Positions 1 through 7,858 are shown, counted from the stretch's first letter. The stretch is DNA of 15,099 nt from an uncultured Chloroflexota bacterium (GCA_937958365.1 CALFEW010001111.1:1-15099); one strand, 5' to 3'. Numbers and translations are program-made. Notes: a model not told the origin generated them from the letters alone.

Positions 1-266
1 GAGATGCCGTAATGCTGGGCGACGCATTGGGCCAGTTGCACGCTCTCTGGCTCTGAATCTTTTTCAGGCAGGGCGATGGCCGCCACGCGCTCCGGGCCAA
101 AAGCGCGGACGGTCAGCGCCAGGGCAACGGCAGAATCTACGCCGCCGCTAACGCCCACCACGCCACCACGTCGCCGCAAGGTTTTTTGCACCACCTGTTG
201 CAGTTCACCTGCCAGCCGCCCGGTCTCCGCGGCCGGGTCAATGTCCAAAACGTGTTGATTAAACAT
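1..266 (-). CDS. nadE: NAD(+) synthase-like N-type ATP pyrophosphatase, partial (C-terminus beyond left edge)
   Basis: The first 88 residues are visible; the frame is still open at base 1. Residues 36-45 read VVGVSGGVDS, the P-loop of N-type ATP pyrophosphatases. The following A-L-P-E-K-D-S-E-P-E-S stretch (66-75) matches the region after the P-loop in NAD synthases, so ammonia-dependent NAD synthase (deamido-NAD + NH3 + ATP to NAD) is the best call. The ATG at 266 overlaps the end of asnB by 8 bp (ATGTTTAA). It has a strong GGGAGG 8 nt upstream inside asnB, which implies translational coupling. Its position behind a glutamine-dependent synthetase in a glycan operon leaves open a role in amidating another substrate rather than housekeeping NAD synthesis. 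Without the C-terminal part, related ATP pyrophosphatases such as sugar amidotransferases cannot be excluded. Confidence 0.75.
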   Translation of the reverse strand, partial: MFNQHVLDIDPAAETGRLAGELQQVVQKTLRRRGGVVGVSGGVDSAVALALTVRAFGPERVAAIALPEKDSEPESVQLAQCVAQHYGI

Positions 267-2256
267 GATAAACGCCTCCCAGGGCAACCGCTTCGCCAGA
301 GAAAAGTTTCAGGTTGCGCAAAGCCGGTCGGTCTACCGGCCGTTGGAAATGATCAACAAATAGATGGTAAACCAGTTGGGTGGAGAGAATACCGGCCAGG
401 GCCATGTCGTCGGTTTCGCCCAGGGGCAGGCCACGCTGAATTTTTTGTACCAGGCGGCTAACGGCCGTTTCCCGGAACAGCCCCACCTTTTTAATTTGCG
501 CCGGGGAGAGAAGCTCAGTCACGTAATCGGGCGGTGCAGGGTAGAAGAAGCTGTGGTGGATGGGTGCGCGATACGGCCGTTTGGGTCGCTGCCAGATGTC
601 CGGCGGCAGCCAGCGCTGCGCCAGTTGCCTGAGCAAATACTTCTCGCGCAGGCCGCGCAGCTTCAGGCGCGGCGGCAGTTGGCCACAAAAATCAATCAGC
701 CGGTGGTCCAAAAATGGATAGCGCCCCTCAACGGCATGAGCCATAGACATGCGGTCGCCCTGCGAACAGAGCAGATAGTGGGGCAAAAAGAGCGTGGCTT
801 CCAGATATTGGGCGCGGTGCAGCGGATGCCAGCGGGCAAACCCGGTGGGCAGCGCCAAAGGTTCGAGCGGCGGCAGCCCGGCCGTTACCGCATCGCTAAA
901 AAAGCGTGTACAGCGGGCGGTATTTTGCCAGCGCAGTTGATGTGAATAATCGGGCGCGTCCACATCGGCCAGGTTGCCGCGGAAGAAACTCGCCAGAGCA
1001 GCATCGCCACCACCGGATAACTGGCTGATGTATGGATAGAGGCGGCGGAGGAGCAACGGCCGTATCACTGAATCTGGCTCTCTGGCCCAAAAGCGGCGCA
1101 CTAAAGCCTCTTTGAAGATGTTGTATCCGGCCAAAAACTCATCCGCGCCTTCGCCGGTGAGGACCACTTTGTAACCATGTTCGCGCACCAACGCCGCCAG
1201 GTGATACAGCGGGGCCGGCGCGGTGCGCAAGATCGGCGTTTCGGTGTGCCAGATAACCTGGGGAAACAGGTGGCCGATGTCGGCGTCGCTGATCCGGCTG
1301 AGGGCGTGGTCTGTACCCAGGAAGGCGGCCATGCGCTGCTGGTAGGCGCTCTCATCGTAATTCGGGTTGTCGAAGGCGATTGAAAACGTCGCCAGGTGGT
1401 TGCGGGTGAAATTGCGGATAACGGCCGTGATCACCGAAGAATCCAGCCCGCCGCTCAGATACGCTCCCACCGGCACATCGGCGCGCAGGCGGATGCGCGT
1501 GGCGTCTACCAGCAAATCGTGAAATTCGTCCAGATAATCGGCGAACGGCCGTTCGTCCGCCCGGCTTTCGGCGTCGTCAGGGAAGGTAAGCTGCCAATAC
1601 CGCTGCACGCGCCAGACGCCATCTTGCACCACCCCATAATGGCCCGGCGGCAGTTGATAAATCCCCTGGAAAATGGTGTAAGGTTCGCGTGGACTCCAAT
1701 AGGTGAAAATCTGGTTCAGCACGGCCGGGTCCAGTGCCGGGGATTGCGGCAGGGCGGCCAGAATGGCCTTGATTTCCGAGGCAAAGATGAGGCGGTTTGC
1801 GGTGATGGTATAGAAAAACGGCCGTACCCCCACACGGTCCCGCGCCACAAACAGCCGATTGGCCGGGCCATCCCAAATGGCGAAGGCAAACTGACCGTTT
1901 AGCTCCTCCAGACAGGCGGGGCCAAGTTCTTCGTACAGATGCAGCACCACTTCGGTATCGCTCTGGGTGGTGAACTGATGGCCTCGGCGCAAAAGCCAGG
2001 CGCGCAGGTCTGGATAGTTGAACACTTCGCCATTGTAGACAATCCAGCGGCTGCCATCCTCGTTGCTGATGGGCTGCTGCCCACCAGTCAGGTCCACAAT
2101 GCTCAGACGCGCATGGCCCAGCCCGACACGGCCGTTCAGATACACGCCGCTCTCGTCTGGCCCACGATGACGCACCTGGGCGACCATGCCCAGAATAGTA
2201 TCTAAGGGCACGGGTTCCACTTCTTGCAAATTAAGAATGCCAACGAAGCCGCACAT
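259..2256 (-). CDS. asnB: Asparagine synthetase (glutamine-hydrolysing) family amidotransferase
   Basis: This 665-residue protein has the two-domain layout of AsnB. Residues 1 to about 210 form a class II glutaminase domain: nucleophile Cys2 (MCGFVGILN), R-H-R-G-P-D at 29-34, YNGEVFN at 74-80 and SDTE at 99-102. From about 240 on is the synthetase domain, with the ATP-pyrophosphatase loop SGGLDSS at 268-274, GEGADE at 368-373 and a later E-G-R-Y-P-F-L-D-H motif. The family transfers glutamine ammonia to an acyl-adenylate of aspartate or of other carboxylates. The ATG at 2256 has GAGG about 9 nt upstream. In polysaccharide operons such proteins often amidate a sugar acid or small molecule rather than make free asparagine. 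The neighbouring ligase and carrier protein favour that, but the substrate is not readable. The last 8 bp overlap the NAD synthase-like gene. Confidence 0.9.
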   Translation of the reverse strand: MCGFVGILNLQEVEPVPLDTILGMVAQVRHRGPDESGVYLNGRVGLGHARLSIVDLTGGQQPISNEDGSRWIVYNGEVFNYPDLRAWLLRRGHQFTTQSDTEVVLHLYEELGPACLEELNGQFAFAIWDGPANRLFVARDRVGVRPFFYTITANRLIFASEIKAILAALPQSPALDPAVLNQIFTYWSPREPYTIFQGIYQLPPGHYGVVQDGVWRVQRYWQLTFPDDAESRADERPFADYLDEFHDLLVDATRIRLRADVPVGAYLSGGLDSSVITAVIRNFTRNHLATFSIAFDNPNYDESAYQQRMAAFLGTDHALSRISDADIGHLFPQVIWHTETPILRTAPAPLYHLAALVREHGYKVVLTGEGADEFLAGYNIFKEALVRRFWAREPDSVIRPLLLRRLYPYISQLSGGGDAALASFFRGNLADVDAPDYSHQLRWQNTARCTRFFSDAVTAGLPPLEPLALPTGFARWHPLHRAQYLEATLFLPHYLLCSQGDRMSMAHAVEGRYPFLDHRLIDFCGQLPPRLKLRGLREKYLLRQLAQRWLPPDIWQRPKRPYRAPIHHSFFYPAPPDYVTELLSPAQIKKVGLFRETAVSRLVQKIQRGLPLGETDDMALAGILSTQLVYHLFVDHFQRPVDRPALRNLKLFSGEAVALGGVYHV

Positions 2257-2285
2257 GTGATTGGTCCTCGTGTTTTAAAAGCCGT

Positions 2286-2346
2286 GAACCGTCATCCGAC
2301 AAAGACAAATCACGGAACACGGATTATGGTTCATGGATTACGGATC
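2286..2346 (-). repeat. ATCCG-type repeat-like sequence at the 3' end of the ligase gene
   Basis: The minus strand carries short direct repeats built on AATCCGT/ATCCGTG and CCGTG (for example AATCCGTGTTCCGTGATT). It supplies the last codons and the stop of the ligase gene and fills most of the 67-bp gap before asnB. A similar sequence in the opposite orientation lies near 3930-3975. It looks like an eroded dispersed repeat, and no function is evident. Confidence 0.45.
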
Positions 2347-3886
2347 TCCTCTCCACCAACTCCTGTAGCCCCATTTTTTTTATTTTGCCGGAAGAGGTTT
2401 TGGGCAGGGCGTCACAGAAGACCACGCTCTGCGGGACCATGTAATCTTCCAGGTTGGCGCGGCAGTGGGCCAGCGCCTGCGCTTCGGTGAGAGCGTCGCC
2501 ATTTTGGACGACAAAGGCTTTGATGGCCTGGCCTAAAATGGGATCGGGAACGCCGATAACGGCCGTTTCCACCACCCCCGGCAGCGCGTACAACACATTC
2601 TCCACCTCTTTGGGCGCCACCTTCTCACCGCGACATTTGATGATGTCATCCTTGCGCCCGACAAAGTAGAAGAAGCCTTCCTCGTCCATGCGGAACAAAT
2701 CGCCGGTGTAACACACTGTCTCACCGGGCAGCGGGCCGGGACGGTAACGCTGGGCAGTGGCCGCCGCATCGGCCCAGTACCCGCGCATCACGTGACGGCC
2801 GCGTACCACCAATTCACCAATTTCGCCTGGCGGCAGGCGACGGCCGTTTTCATCTTCGCACCACACCTCGGTTCCGGGAATGGCAATGCCCACCGAACCG
2901 GGCCGCCGGTCCAGTTCGGCTGGTGGCAGGTAGAGTGTGCGCTTGGTCTCCGTGAGGCCATACATGGAATACAGGGTGACGTGGGGAAACTTTTGGCGCA
3001 GCGCCTGGATATGGCTGACGGGCAGAGCAGCGGCCGTGTTGGTCATGTAGCGCAGACCGGAAAGGTCGTAGGGCGACAGGTCCATTTGCAGCAGGATGGC
3101 GTAAACGGTGGGCACGCCGGGGAAGCCGGTGACGCCCTCAGTGACCATATGCTCCAGCACGGCGGCGGGGAAGACAAACCCTTTTTCCAACACCAGCGTG
3201 CCGCCAAAGCGGAAGACCATCAACAACTGGTACAGACCATAGTCAAACGACAGGGGCAGCACATTGATCACCACGTCATCCGGCCGGTTCCCCAGGTAAC
3301 TGATGATGGAATCGGCGGCGAAGACCATGTTGCTGTGATCGCTCATCACGCCTTTGGGAGCGCCGGTGCTGCCGGATGTGTAGATGAGGCAGGCCAGGTC
3401 ACGGTCTATGGTGGTGATGGGCGACGGCCGTGCCGCGGAAAACGTCGCCTGCATATCCGCGAAGTGGGCCAATCCGGCGGGCAGAGAGGCCGGTCGCGGA
3501 CCGCAAAGCAGGCACAACCTGAGCGACGGGACCTGGGCCTGCAAAGCGACGGCCAGAGCTTGGTAACGGCCGTCCAGCAGCAATCCCCAGGCGGCGCAAT
3601 GATTTAAAATGTAGGTCAGTTTGTCCCGTTTGGTGGAATGGTTCACCACCACAAAGGTTCCCCCCGCTTTCAAGATGGCAAAAATCGCCACCACCGTTTC
3701 AACGGAGTTGTTGAGATAAATCGCTACCCGGTCGCCGCGCCCCAGACCATGCGCGCGCAAACCATTCGCCAACCGGTTGGCCTGCGCCTCCACCTCGCCA
3801 TACGTCAACCGCTGATCGCCAAAAATCAGCGCCGTCTTTTGCGGCCAGCGCCCAGCGCTGGCCTGGAGGAACTCTTGCACAAGCAT
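2324..3886 (-). CDS. AMP-forming acyl/aminoacyl-CoA or -ACP ligase (ANL superfamily)
   Basis: This 520-residue adenylate-forming enzyme activates a carboxylic acid with ATP and passes it to a thiol. The ATP loop YTSGSTGAPKGV is at 169-180, the A5-type motif YGLTE at 309-313, YTGD at 393-396, G-R-K-D-D-I-I-K at 410-417 and the C-terminal catalytic lysine in PKTSSGK (Lys501). An upstream in-frame ATG at 3952 exists, but the ATG at 3886 has GGGAGGG 7 nt upstream and begins at the usual family N-terminus, so 3886 is chosen. The gene follows a stand-alone carrier protein, so loading that carrier (as DltA or NRPS A-domains do) is a plausible role. No signal peptide is visible, so it is likely cytoplasmic. 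The last eight codons (R-S-V-I-H-E-P-stop) lie in a repeat-like sequence, suggesting the original C-terminus was replaced. The specificity is unknown. Confidence 0.88.
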   Translation of the reverse strand: MLVQEFLQASAGRWPQKTALIFGDQRLTYGEVEAQANRLANGLRAHGLGRGDRVAIYLNNSVETVVAIFAILKAGGTFVVVNHSTKRDKLTYILNHCAAWGLLLDGRYQALAVALQAQVPSLRLCLLCGPRPASLPAGLAHFADMQATFSAARPSPITTIDRDLACLIYTSGSTGAPKGVMSDHSNMVFAADSIISYLGNRPDDVVINVLPLSFDYGLYQLLMVFRFGGTLVLEKGFVFPAAVLEHMVTEGVTGFPGVPTVYAILLQMDLSPYDLSGLRYMTNTAAALPVSHIQALRQKFPHVTLYSMYGLTETKRTLYLPPAELDRRPGSVGIAIPGTEVWCEDENGRRLPPGEIGELVVRGRHVMRGYWADAAATAQRYRPGPLPGETVCYTGDLFRMDEEGFFYFVGRKDDIIKCRGEKVAPKEVENVLYALPGVVETAVIGVPDPILGQAIKAFVVQNGDALTEAQALAHCRANLEDYMVPQSVVFCDALPKTSSGKIKKMGLQELVERRSVIHEP

Positions 3887-3893
3887 TATGTTA

Positions 3894-3900
3894 CCCTCCC
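3894..3900 (-). promoter_or_regulatory. Ribosome binding site that fixes the ligase start
   Basis: The minus strand reads GGGAGGGTAACATAATG. The GGGAGGG lies 7 nt before the ATG at 3886. It overrides the in-frame ATG at 3952, which would add 22 residues not typical of the family. Confidence 0.8.
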
Positions 3901-3929
3901 ACAAAACCGGGCAGCGGATAACCCCAGGA

Positions 3930-3977
3930 AGAATCGGCGAGAATCCGTCCAATCCGCATCATCCGCGTGCCCATCTA
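3930..3977 (+). repeat. ATCCG-type repeat-like sequence between carrier protein and ligase genes
   Basis: The 102-bp gap, the largest between genes here, contains on the plus strand AATCCGTCC, AATCCGCATC and ATCCGCGTGCC in close succession. It is the same style of repeat as at 2286-2346 but inverted relative to it, so the pair flanks the ligase gene. No promoter or terminator is recognised in the gap. Confidence 0.45.
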
Positions 3978-3988
3978 TCACCTGACGC

Positions 3989-4243
3989 TCAGGCCAGAAC
4001 CAGTGTGTTCCGCCGGATATAAGCCGCCAGATTGACCACGGAGTCGAAGTTCTGTGGTGTCATCTCTTGCTGAACAGGGCGAAAGCCATAGGTTTCTTCA
4101 ACAAATAAGGCCAATTCCAGCACGCCCAATGAATCCAGCACCCCTTCTTCCATAAAAGAAGCGTCGTCCGGGTAGGCGTACCCGTCATCGCTGAAGAGCA
4201 TGTTTTCAGCAATGTACAATTTGATGGTTTCTTCAATGCTCAT
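3989..4243 (-). CDS. Stand-alone acyl/peptidyl carrier protein
   Basis: This 84-residue acidic protein has the size and helical pattern of a phosphopantetheine carrier. The attachment motif is G-V-L-D-S-L-G at 34-40, with Ser38 the expected phosphopantetheine site, followed by the helix-II stretch V-L-E-L-A-L-F-V-E-E. The start overlaps the stop of the upstream fusion gene as ATGA, with AAGGAG about 8 nt upstream, so the two are likely co-translated. It differs from the housekeeping fatty-acid ACP in sequence and context. The next gene downstream is an AMP-forming ligase, its probable loading partner. Together they may supply an acyl or aminoacyl group for glycan modification. Confidence 0.88.
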   Translation of the reverse strand: MSIEETIKLYIAENMLFSDDGYAYPDDASFMEEGVLDSLGVLELALFVEETYGFRPVQQEMTPQNFDSVVNLAAYIRRNTLVLA

Positions 4244-6840
4244 GGTCTATCTCCTTGTAGAAGTTCAACCTCACGGAAAAGGTTGAATTTCACTGGCTGC
4301 TCATCCACCTGGGCGGCTAACTGAAAAATACCCTTGTGCAGTACCGACGCGGCATCCGGCCGGTTTACGGCCGTTTCCAATCCCGCCACAAACTCCTTAA
4401 ACCGTGCCAACGTCGGCAGCGGACCCTCCGCCTGTAATTGGAAAATGCGCGGATGAGGCGTCATCACGCTTTGCTCATCCTCATAACTCAGCTCTTCACG
4501 CAGCTTTTCACCGGGGCGCACGCCCACATACTCAATGGCAATATCCTTGTGGACCCGCAGACCCTTCAGGCGAATCATACGTTCGGCCAGCTCCTGAATC
4601 GCCACCTCTTCGCCCATGTCCAGCATAAATACCTCGCCGCCGCCGCCAAACGCCGCCGCCTGAATCACCAGACTGGCCGCCTCCGGGATGCTCATGAAGA
4701 AGCGCATCATCTCCTTGTGGGTCACAGTCACCGGCCCACCCCGCTCGATCTGGTTCGCAAACACCGGCAAGACACTGCCCCGGCTGCCGATGACGTTGCC
4801 AAAACGCACGGCCGTAAACATCGTTCGGCTTTGCTGGTTCAGGGCGCGCAGCCACAGCTCGCAGGCATATTTGCTGGCGCCCATCACGCTGCTGGGCCGG
4901 ACGGCTTTGTCTGTGGAGATAAAGACGAAACGCTGCACCCCATAGGTATGCGCCAGTTCACTCACAATCATCGTGCCCTTGATATTCACCCGCAGCGATT
5001 CATCCGGGTTTACCTCCATCAGCGGCACATGCTTGTAAGCCGCCGCATGAAAAACGATTTGCGGCCGGTACCGGCGAAAAATGGCGTCTATTTTCCCCCG
5101 GTCGGTGATGTCGGCCAGCAGCAGCGCGGCGGGTATCTGGCTTTTGCGATTCAGGTCCAGGTTCAGGTCGAACAGGCCACTTTCGTTGTTGTCTAGCAGC
5201 AAAAGCTGCGCCGGGTCGTGGCGGCAAACCTGGTAACACAGTTCCGAACCGATAGAACCGGCCGCCCCCGTCACCATCACTACCTTGTCCTTGAGCAATG
5301 TCCGGCACAAGGCGTCATCTACGCATAAAGGTGGCCGTTTGAGCAAGTCTTCGACGTTGAGTTCGCGCAGCGCCAATGGGTGTTTGTAGCGCTGGTCCAT
5401 CAAATTGGCGACATCGGGCAGCACTTTGATCTGCGCCGGCGTCTCCTGGCAGGCGGCAATAAGCCGCCACAGTTTGTCCCGACTCATCGCCTCCACTGCG
5501 ATGATTACCACGTCTATGCGCAACGATTCCACTAAATCGGCGATTTGGGCGGTTGTACCCAGAACGGCCGTGCCATTCAGAGACATGCCCACTTTTTCGT
5601 CATCATCATCCACACAGCCGACGATCTTGATTTTGGCGGCGGTGTTCTGGTGTGCCAGGGAGGCGGCAACCTGCTGCGCCATGGGCGTGGCCCCGACGAG
5701 GAGCGCCCGCTCTTGGGGTAAATGATGATTGCTGACGTGCAGCAACTCGCTAAATTCCTGCCCGGAAGCCGGCAGCAGGTAGCGCCGGTATTTGACCCCG
5801 GTGGAAAGCAGCGCGTTAAACAGCCCAGCAACGACAATGGTCCCCGCTTCCAGGCCGGGAAAGAGGCCAAACAGGGCGCTGAGGCCCCACAACAACAAGG
5901 TGGCGATAGCCGAAGCGCGGAAAACAAGCCAGGCGTCGCGCAAATCGGCCAACGCCCACAAACGGCGGTAGATGCCGGACAGAGCGTTGACGAGGATGTA
6001 TACGGCCGTTACCCCCACCATCGCCGCCCACACCGCCTCCAATTGCCCGGCAGAGCAACGGCCGTTACACTGCGCCGCCAGCGCCAGCAAAAACGCCAGT
6101 GGAATCATCCCGCAGTCCAACGCCATTCGCCGCGCATATTGCCGACGCATATTCATCGCTGATAGATGATCCATTCTTCCCTTCCTCTTCTGGCCTGCCG
6201 CCAGATGAGTCGTCTCAGTTCGCAGATAGGTTTGTGGACCAGGCGCAACTCGCGCCAAAAATGGCAGCACTTCAGCCACGGTAAGCAGCGCGATACACAG
6301 GTCCAACCGAAACGACGGATGTTCCACGTAGGCCAGATCGTAGATGTGGCGTTGGGCGAGAGCGATTTGGGTACGGCCGTTCACCTGCGCCAGCCCCGTA
6401 ATGCCCGGTCGCACGGCCAGCCGCTTGCTGTCCGCCTCGCTGTAGTAAGCGCAGGCTTCCGGTGGATCGGCGCGGGGGCCGATGAGGCTCATGTGCCCTT
6501 GCAAGACGTTTAGGAGCTGTGGCAGCTCATCCAGCCCGGTGCGCAGCACGCGCCCAACGCGGGTGACGCGAGGGTCTTTCTCAGCTACCAGATAGGAGCC
6601 ATCGGCGGCGCGTACTGGCTGGCTGTGCTGATACATGGTGCGGAATTTATAGAGGGTAAACGGCCGTCCCCCCTTCCCCATGCGCTGACTGAGATAAAAA
6701 ACAGAGCCAGGACTGTCCAGCCTGATCCACACAGCCAGCAGCAGCAGCAGCGGCAGCAGTCCGGCAAGCGCCAGCAGCGCCACCGCGACGTCGAAAAAGC
6801 GTTTGCTCACTGTGTAAGCCACAAACGGCCGTCGGCCCAC
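4240..6840 (-). CDS. Fusion of phosphoglycosyl transferase (PglC/WcaJ-like) and membrane NDP-sugar 4,6-dehydratase (PglF/CapD-like)
   Basis: This is one open frame of 866 residues joining two enzymes that are usually separate. Residues 1 to about 210 are a monotopic phosphoglycosyl transferase: K-R-F-F-D at 13-17, a hydrophobic re-entrant segment at about 18-38, YKFRTM at 64-69, the catalytic Asp-Glu dyad at 104-105 in LDELPQL, and RPGITGLAQVNGR at 144-156. It transfers a sugar phosphate from an NDP-sugar to undecaprenyl phosphate. Residues from about 223 on form a complete PglF/FlaA1-type dehydratase: four predicted membrane helices (about 240-350), a nucleotide-binding domain near 375-500, TGAAGSIG at 524-531, STDKA at 642-646 and V-M-G-A-S-K at 652-657, where Met replaces the usual SDR Tyr as in this subfamily. 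The start is GTG at 6840, with AAGGAGG 6 nt upstream in the 18-bp gap after the acetyltransferase gene. A strong internal start lies at 6174. Confidence 0.9.
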   Translation of the reverse strand: MGRRPFVAYTVSKRFFDVAVALLALAGLLPLLLLLAVWIRLDSPGSVFYLSQRMGKGGRPFTLYKFRTMYQHSQPVRAADGSYLVAEKDPRVTRVGRVLRTGLDELPQLLNVLQGHMSLIGPRADPPEACAYYSEADSKRLAVRPGITGLAQVNGRTQIALAQRHIYDLAYVEHPSFRLDLCIALLTVAEVLPFLARVAPGPQTYLRTETTHLAAGQKRKGRMDHLSAMNMRRQYARRMALDCGMIPLAFLLALAAQCNGRCSAGQLEAVWAAMVGVTAVYILVNALSGIYRRLWALADLRDAWLVFRASAIATLLLWGLSALFGLFPGLEAGTIVVAGLFNALLSTGVKYRRYLLPASGQEFSELLHVSNHHLPQERALLVGATPMAQQVAASLAHQNTAAKIKIVGCVDDDDEKVGMSLNGTAVLGTTAQIADLVESLRIDVVIIAVEAMSRDKLWRLIAACQETPAQIKVLPDVANLMDQRYKHPLALRELNVEDLLKRPPLCVDDALCRTLLKDKVVMVTGAAGSIGSELCYQVCRHDPAQLLLLDNNESGLFDLNLDLNRKSQIPAALLLADITDRGKIDAIFRRYRPQIVFHAAAYKHVPLMEVNPDESLRVNIKGTMIVSELAHTYGVQRFVFISTDKAVRPSSVMGASKYACELWLRALNQQSRTMFTAVRFGNVIGSRGSVLPVFANQIERGGPVTVTHKEMMRFFMSIPEAASLVIQAAAFGGGGEVFMLDMGEEVAIQELAERMIRLKGLRVHKDIAIEYVGVRPGEKLREELSYEDEQSVMTPHPRIFQLQAEGPLPTLARFKEFVAGLETAVNRPDAASVLHKGIFQLAAQVDEQPVKFNLFREVELLQGDRP
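6174..6187 (-). promoter_or_regulatory. Possible internal ribosome binding site and ATG for the dehydratase half of the fusion
   Basis: At the junction between the two enzyme domains the minus strand reads GAGGAAGGGAAGAATG, a GAGGA core 8 nt before the in-frame ATG whose first base is 6174 (Met223 of the long frame). Initiation here would give a 644-residue protein, the normal length for a PglF/CapD-like dehydratase, beginning just before its first membrane segment. This may be a leftover from when the genes were separate, or it may be used to make extra free dehydratase. The site is seen directly; its use is inferred. Confidence 0.5.
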
Positions 6841-6846
6841 TCTCCC

Positions 6847-6853
6847 CCTCCTT
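6847..6853 (-). promoter_or_regulatory. Ribosome binding site for the GTG start of the fusion gene
   Basis: The minus strand reads AAGGAGGGGGAGAGTG: AAGGAGG, 6 nt, then GTG at 6840. The site fills most of the 18-bp gap after the acetyltransferase stop. It supports a GTG start, the only non-ATG start among the genes whose start is visible. Confidence 0.75.
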
Positions 6854-6858
6854 ACCCA

Positions 6859-7851
6859 TCACTTTTGCCAGAAATGCAGCGATAAACCACCGCACACTGG
6901 CCGCCATCCCATACGCGCCATGCCGCACTGCGCCGCCGCGTTGTTGGTCTGCGTGCCCACAAAAGCCAGGTCGGCGTGCCGGTCCAACAGCCACACCAAC
7001 AACGAGCGCAATAAATCGTCATACACCCCTCCCGCCTGGCGGTAGCGCGGTTCGATGGCTCCCAGCAAAAACTGCCCCATGTGGACGTTGCACAACCCTG
7101 CCTGGTCGTCCAGATAGCGCAGCGTGGCGTACCCCACGACCTCTCCATCCACCTCCAGCACGGAGATGTAGTCGGCGGCCTCGCCGGTGCAGGAGTTATA
7201 GAGCCAGCGGGCGTAAAGATCGTCGCTAACGGCCGTGGGGAAATGGGGGTCCGCGTGGAAGCGGTCGGGGATGGGGGTGTAGACACGCCGGGCCAGAGCC
7301 ATCAGCGCCTCGGTGTCCGCCGGAGTGTGGGGGCGAAACAGGGCATTGGTTTTGGGAGGCTGGAGCGGCTGCCGCTGCAAATCATACAGCCAGTACACCT
7401 GCGATTCCATTGTACGGAATCCCCCTGCCTCCAGCGCGTGGATCACGCCGATGGCGTCGAGCGGCTCCCAGATGGTCAGAGCTTGCGCGCCGTGCCGCGC
7501 TGCCTGGCGCACCACCGCTTGCGTCAGTTTACCGGCCGTTTGCCGCTGCTGCTCTGGATCACCCCAGACACCCAGATGGCCCACACGCCAGATATTCACC
7601 GCGAAATGCGCGGTATCCCACGGCAAGGGGTTCATGGTAGCGAAACCGGCCAATTCTTCATCGTCGGTAAATGCGCCCAGGAGAACGGCCGTGTCGTTCT
7701 CTTGCACCTGCTCCAAATGCCGCTCCATGAGCTGGCAGCGGCTATGTTCATCTACCTGACGTATCCACCAGTACGGTTTAAAGCGATAGCGCTGCTCGAT
7801 GGTTTTCAGACACTCTCGATCGCCAAATTTTTTCAGGTCAATCACGTTCAT
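6859..7851 (-). CDS. GNAT-family N-acetyltransferase, possibly acting on an amino sugar nucleotide (WecD-like)
   Basis: This 330-residue protein has the acetyl-CoA binding pattern of GNAT enzymes in its C-terminal half. Motif A is around 265-287 (E-P-R-Y-R-Q-A-G-G-V-Y-D-D-L-L), and a Q-T-N-N-x-A-A-x-x-G-x-x-R-M-G-W-R-P stretch lies at 301-318. The stretch R-F-H-A-D-P-H-F-P at 197-205 resembles the TDP-fucosamine acetyltransferase WecD. The N-terminal half may be a second, degenerate GNAT-like fold. A longer frame begins at 7938, but the ATG at 7851 has AGGAGG upstream (spacing only 4 nt), and the longer version would overlap the previous gene, so 7851 is chosen. With the aminotransferase and dehydratase in the same operon, N-acetylation of a 4-amino-4,6-dideoxy sugar is the most economical role. 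The substrate is inferred, not shown. Confidence 0.72.
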   Translation of the reverse strand: MNVIDLKKFGDRECLKTIEQRYRFKPYWWIRQVDEHSRCQLMERHLEQVQENDTAVLLGAFTDDEELAGFATMNPLPWDTAHFAVNIWRVGHLGVWGDPEQQRQTAGKLTQAVVRQAARHGAQALTIWEPLDAIGVIHALEAGGFRTMESQVYWLYDLQRQPLQPPKTNALFRPHTPADTEALMALARRVYTPIPDRFHADPHFPTAVSDDLYARWLYNSCTGEAADYISVLEVDGEVVGYATLRYLDDQAGLCNVHMGQFLLGAIEPRYRQAGGVYDDLLRSLLVWLLDRHADLAFVGTQTNNAAAQCGMARMGWRPVCGGLSLHFWQK

Positions 7852-7858
7852 AACGCCT

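Noticed and set aside
2792..3607. 271-codon open frame on the plus strand
   Set aside because: It is antisense to conserved motifs of the AMP ligase, with composition typical of a shadow frame in GC-rich DNA.
3887..3952. 22-residue N-terminal extension of the ligase
   Set aside because: It has no ribosome binding site, runs into repeat-like DNA and is not part of the family; the ATG at 3886 has an excellent site.
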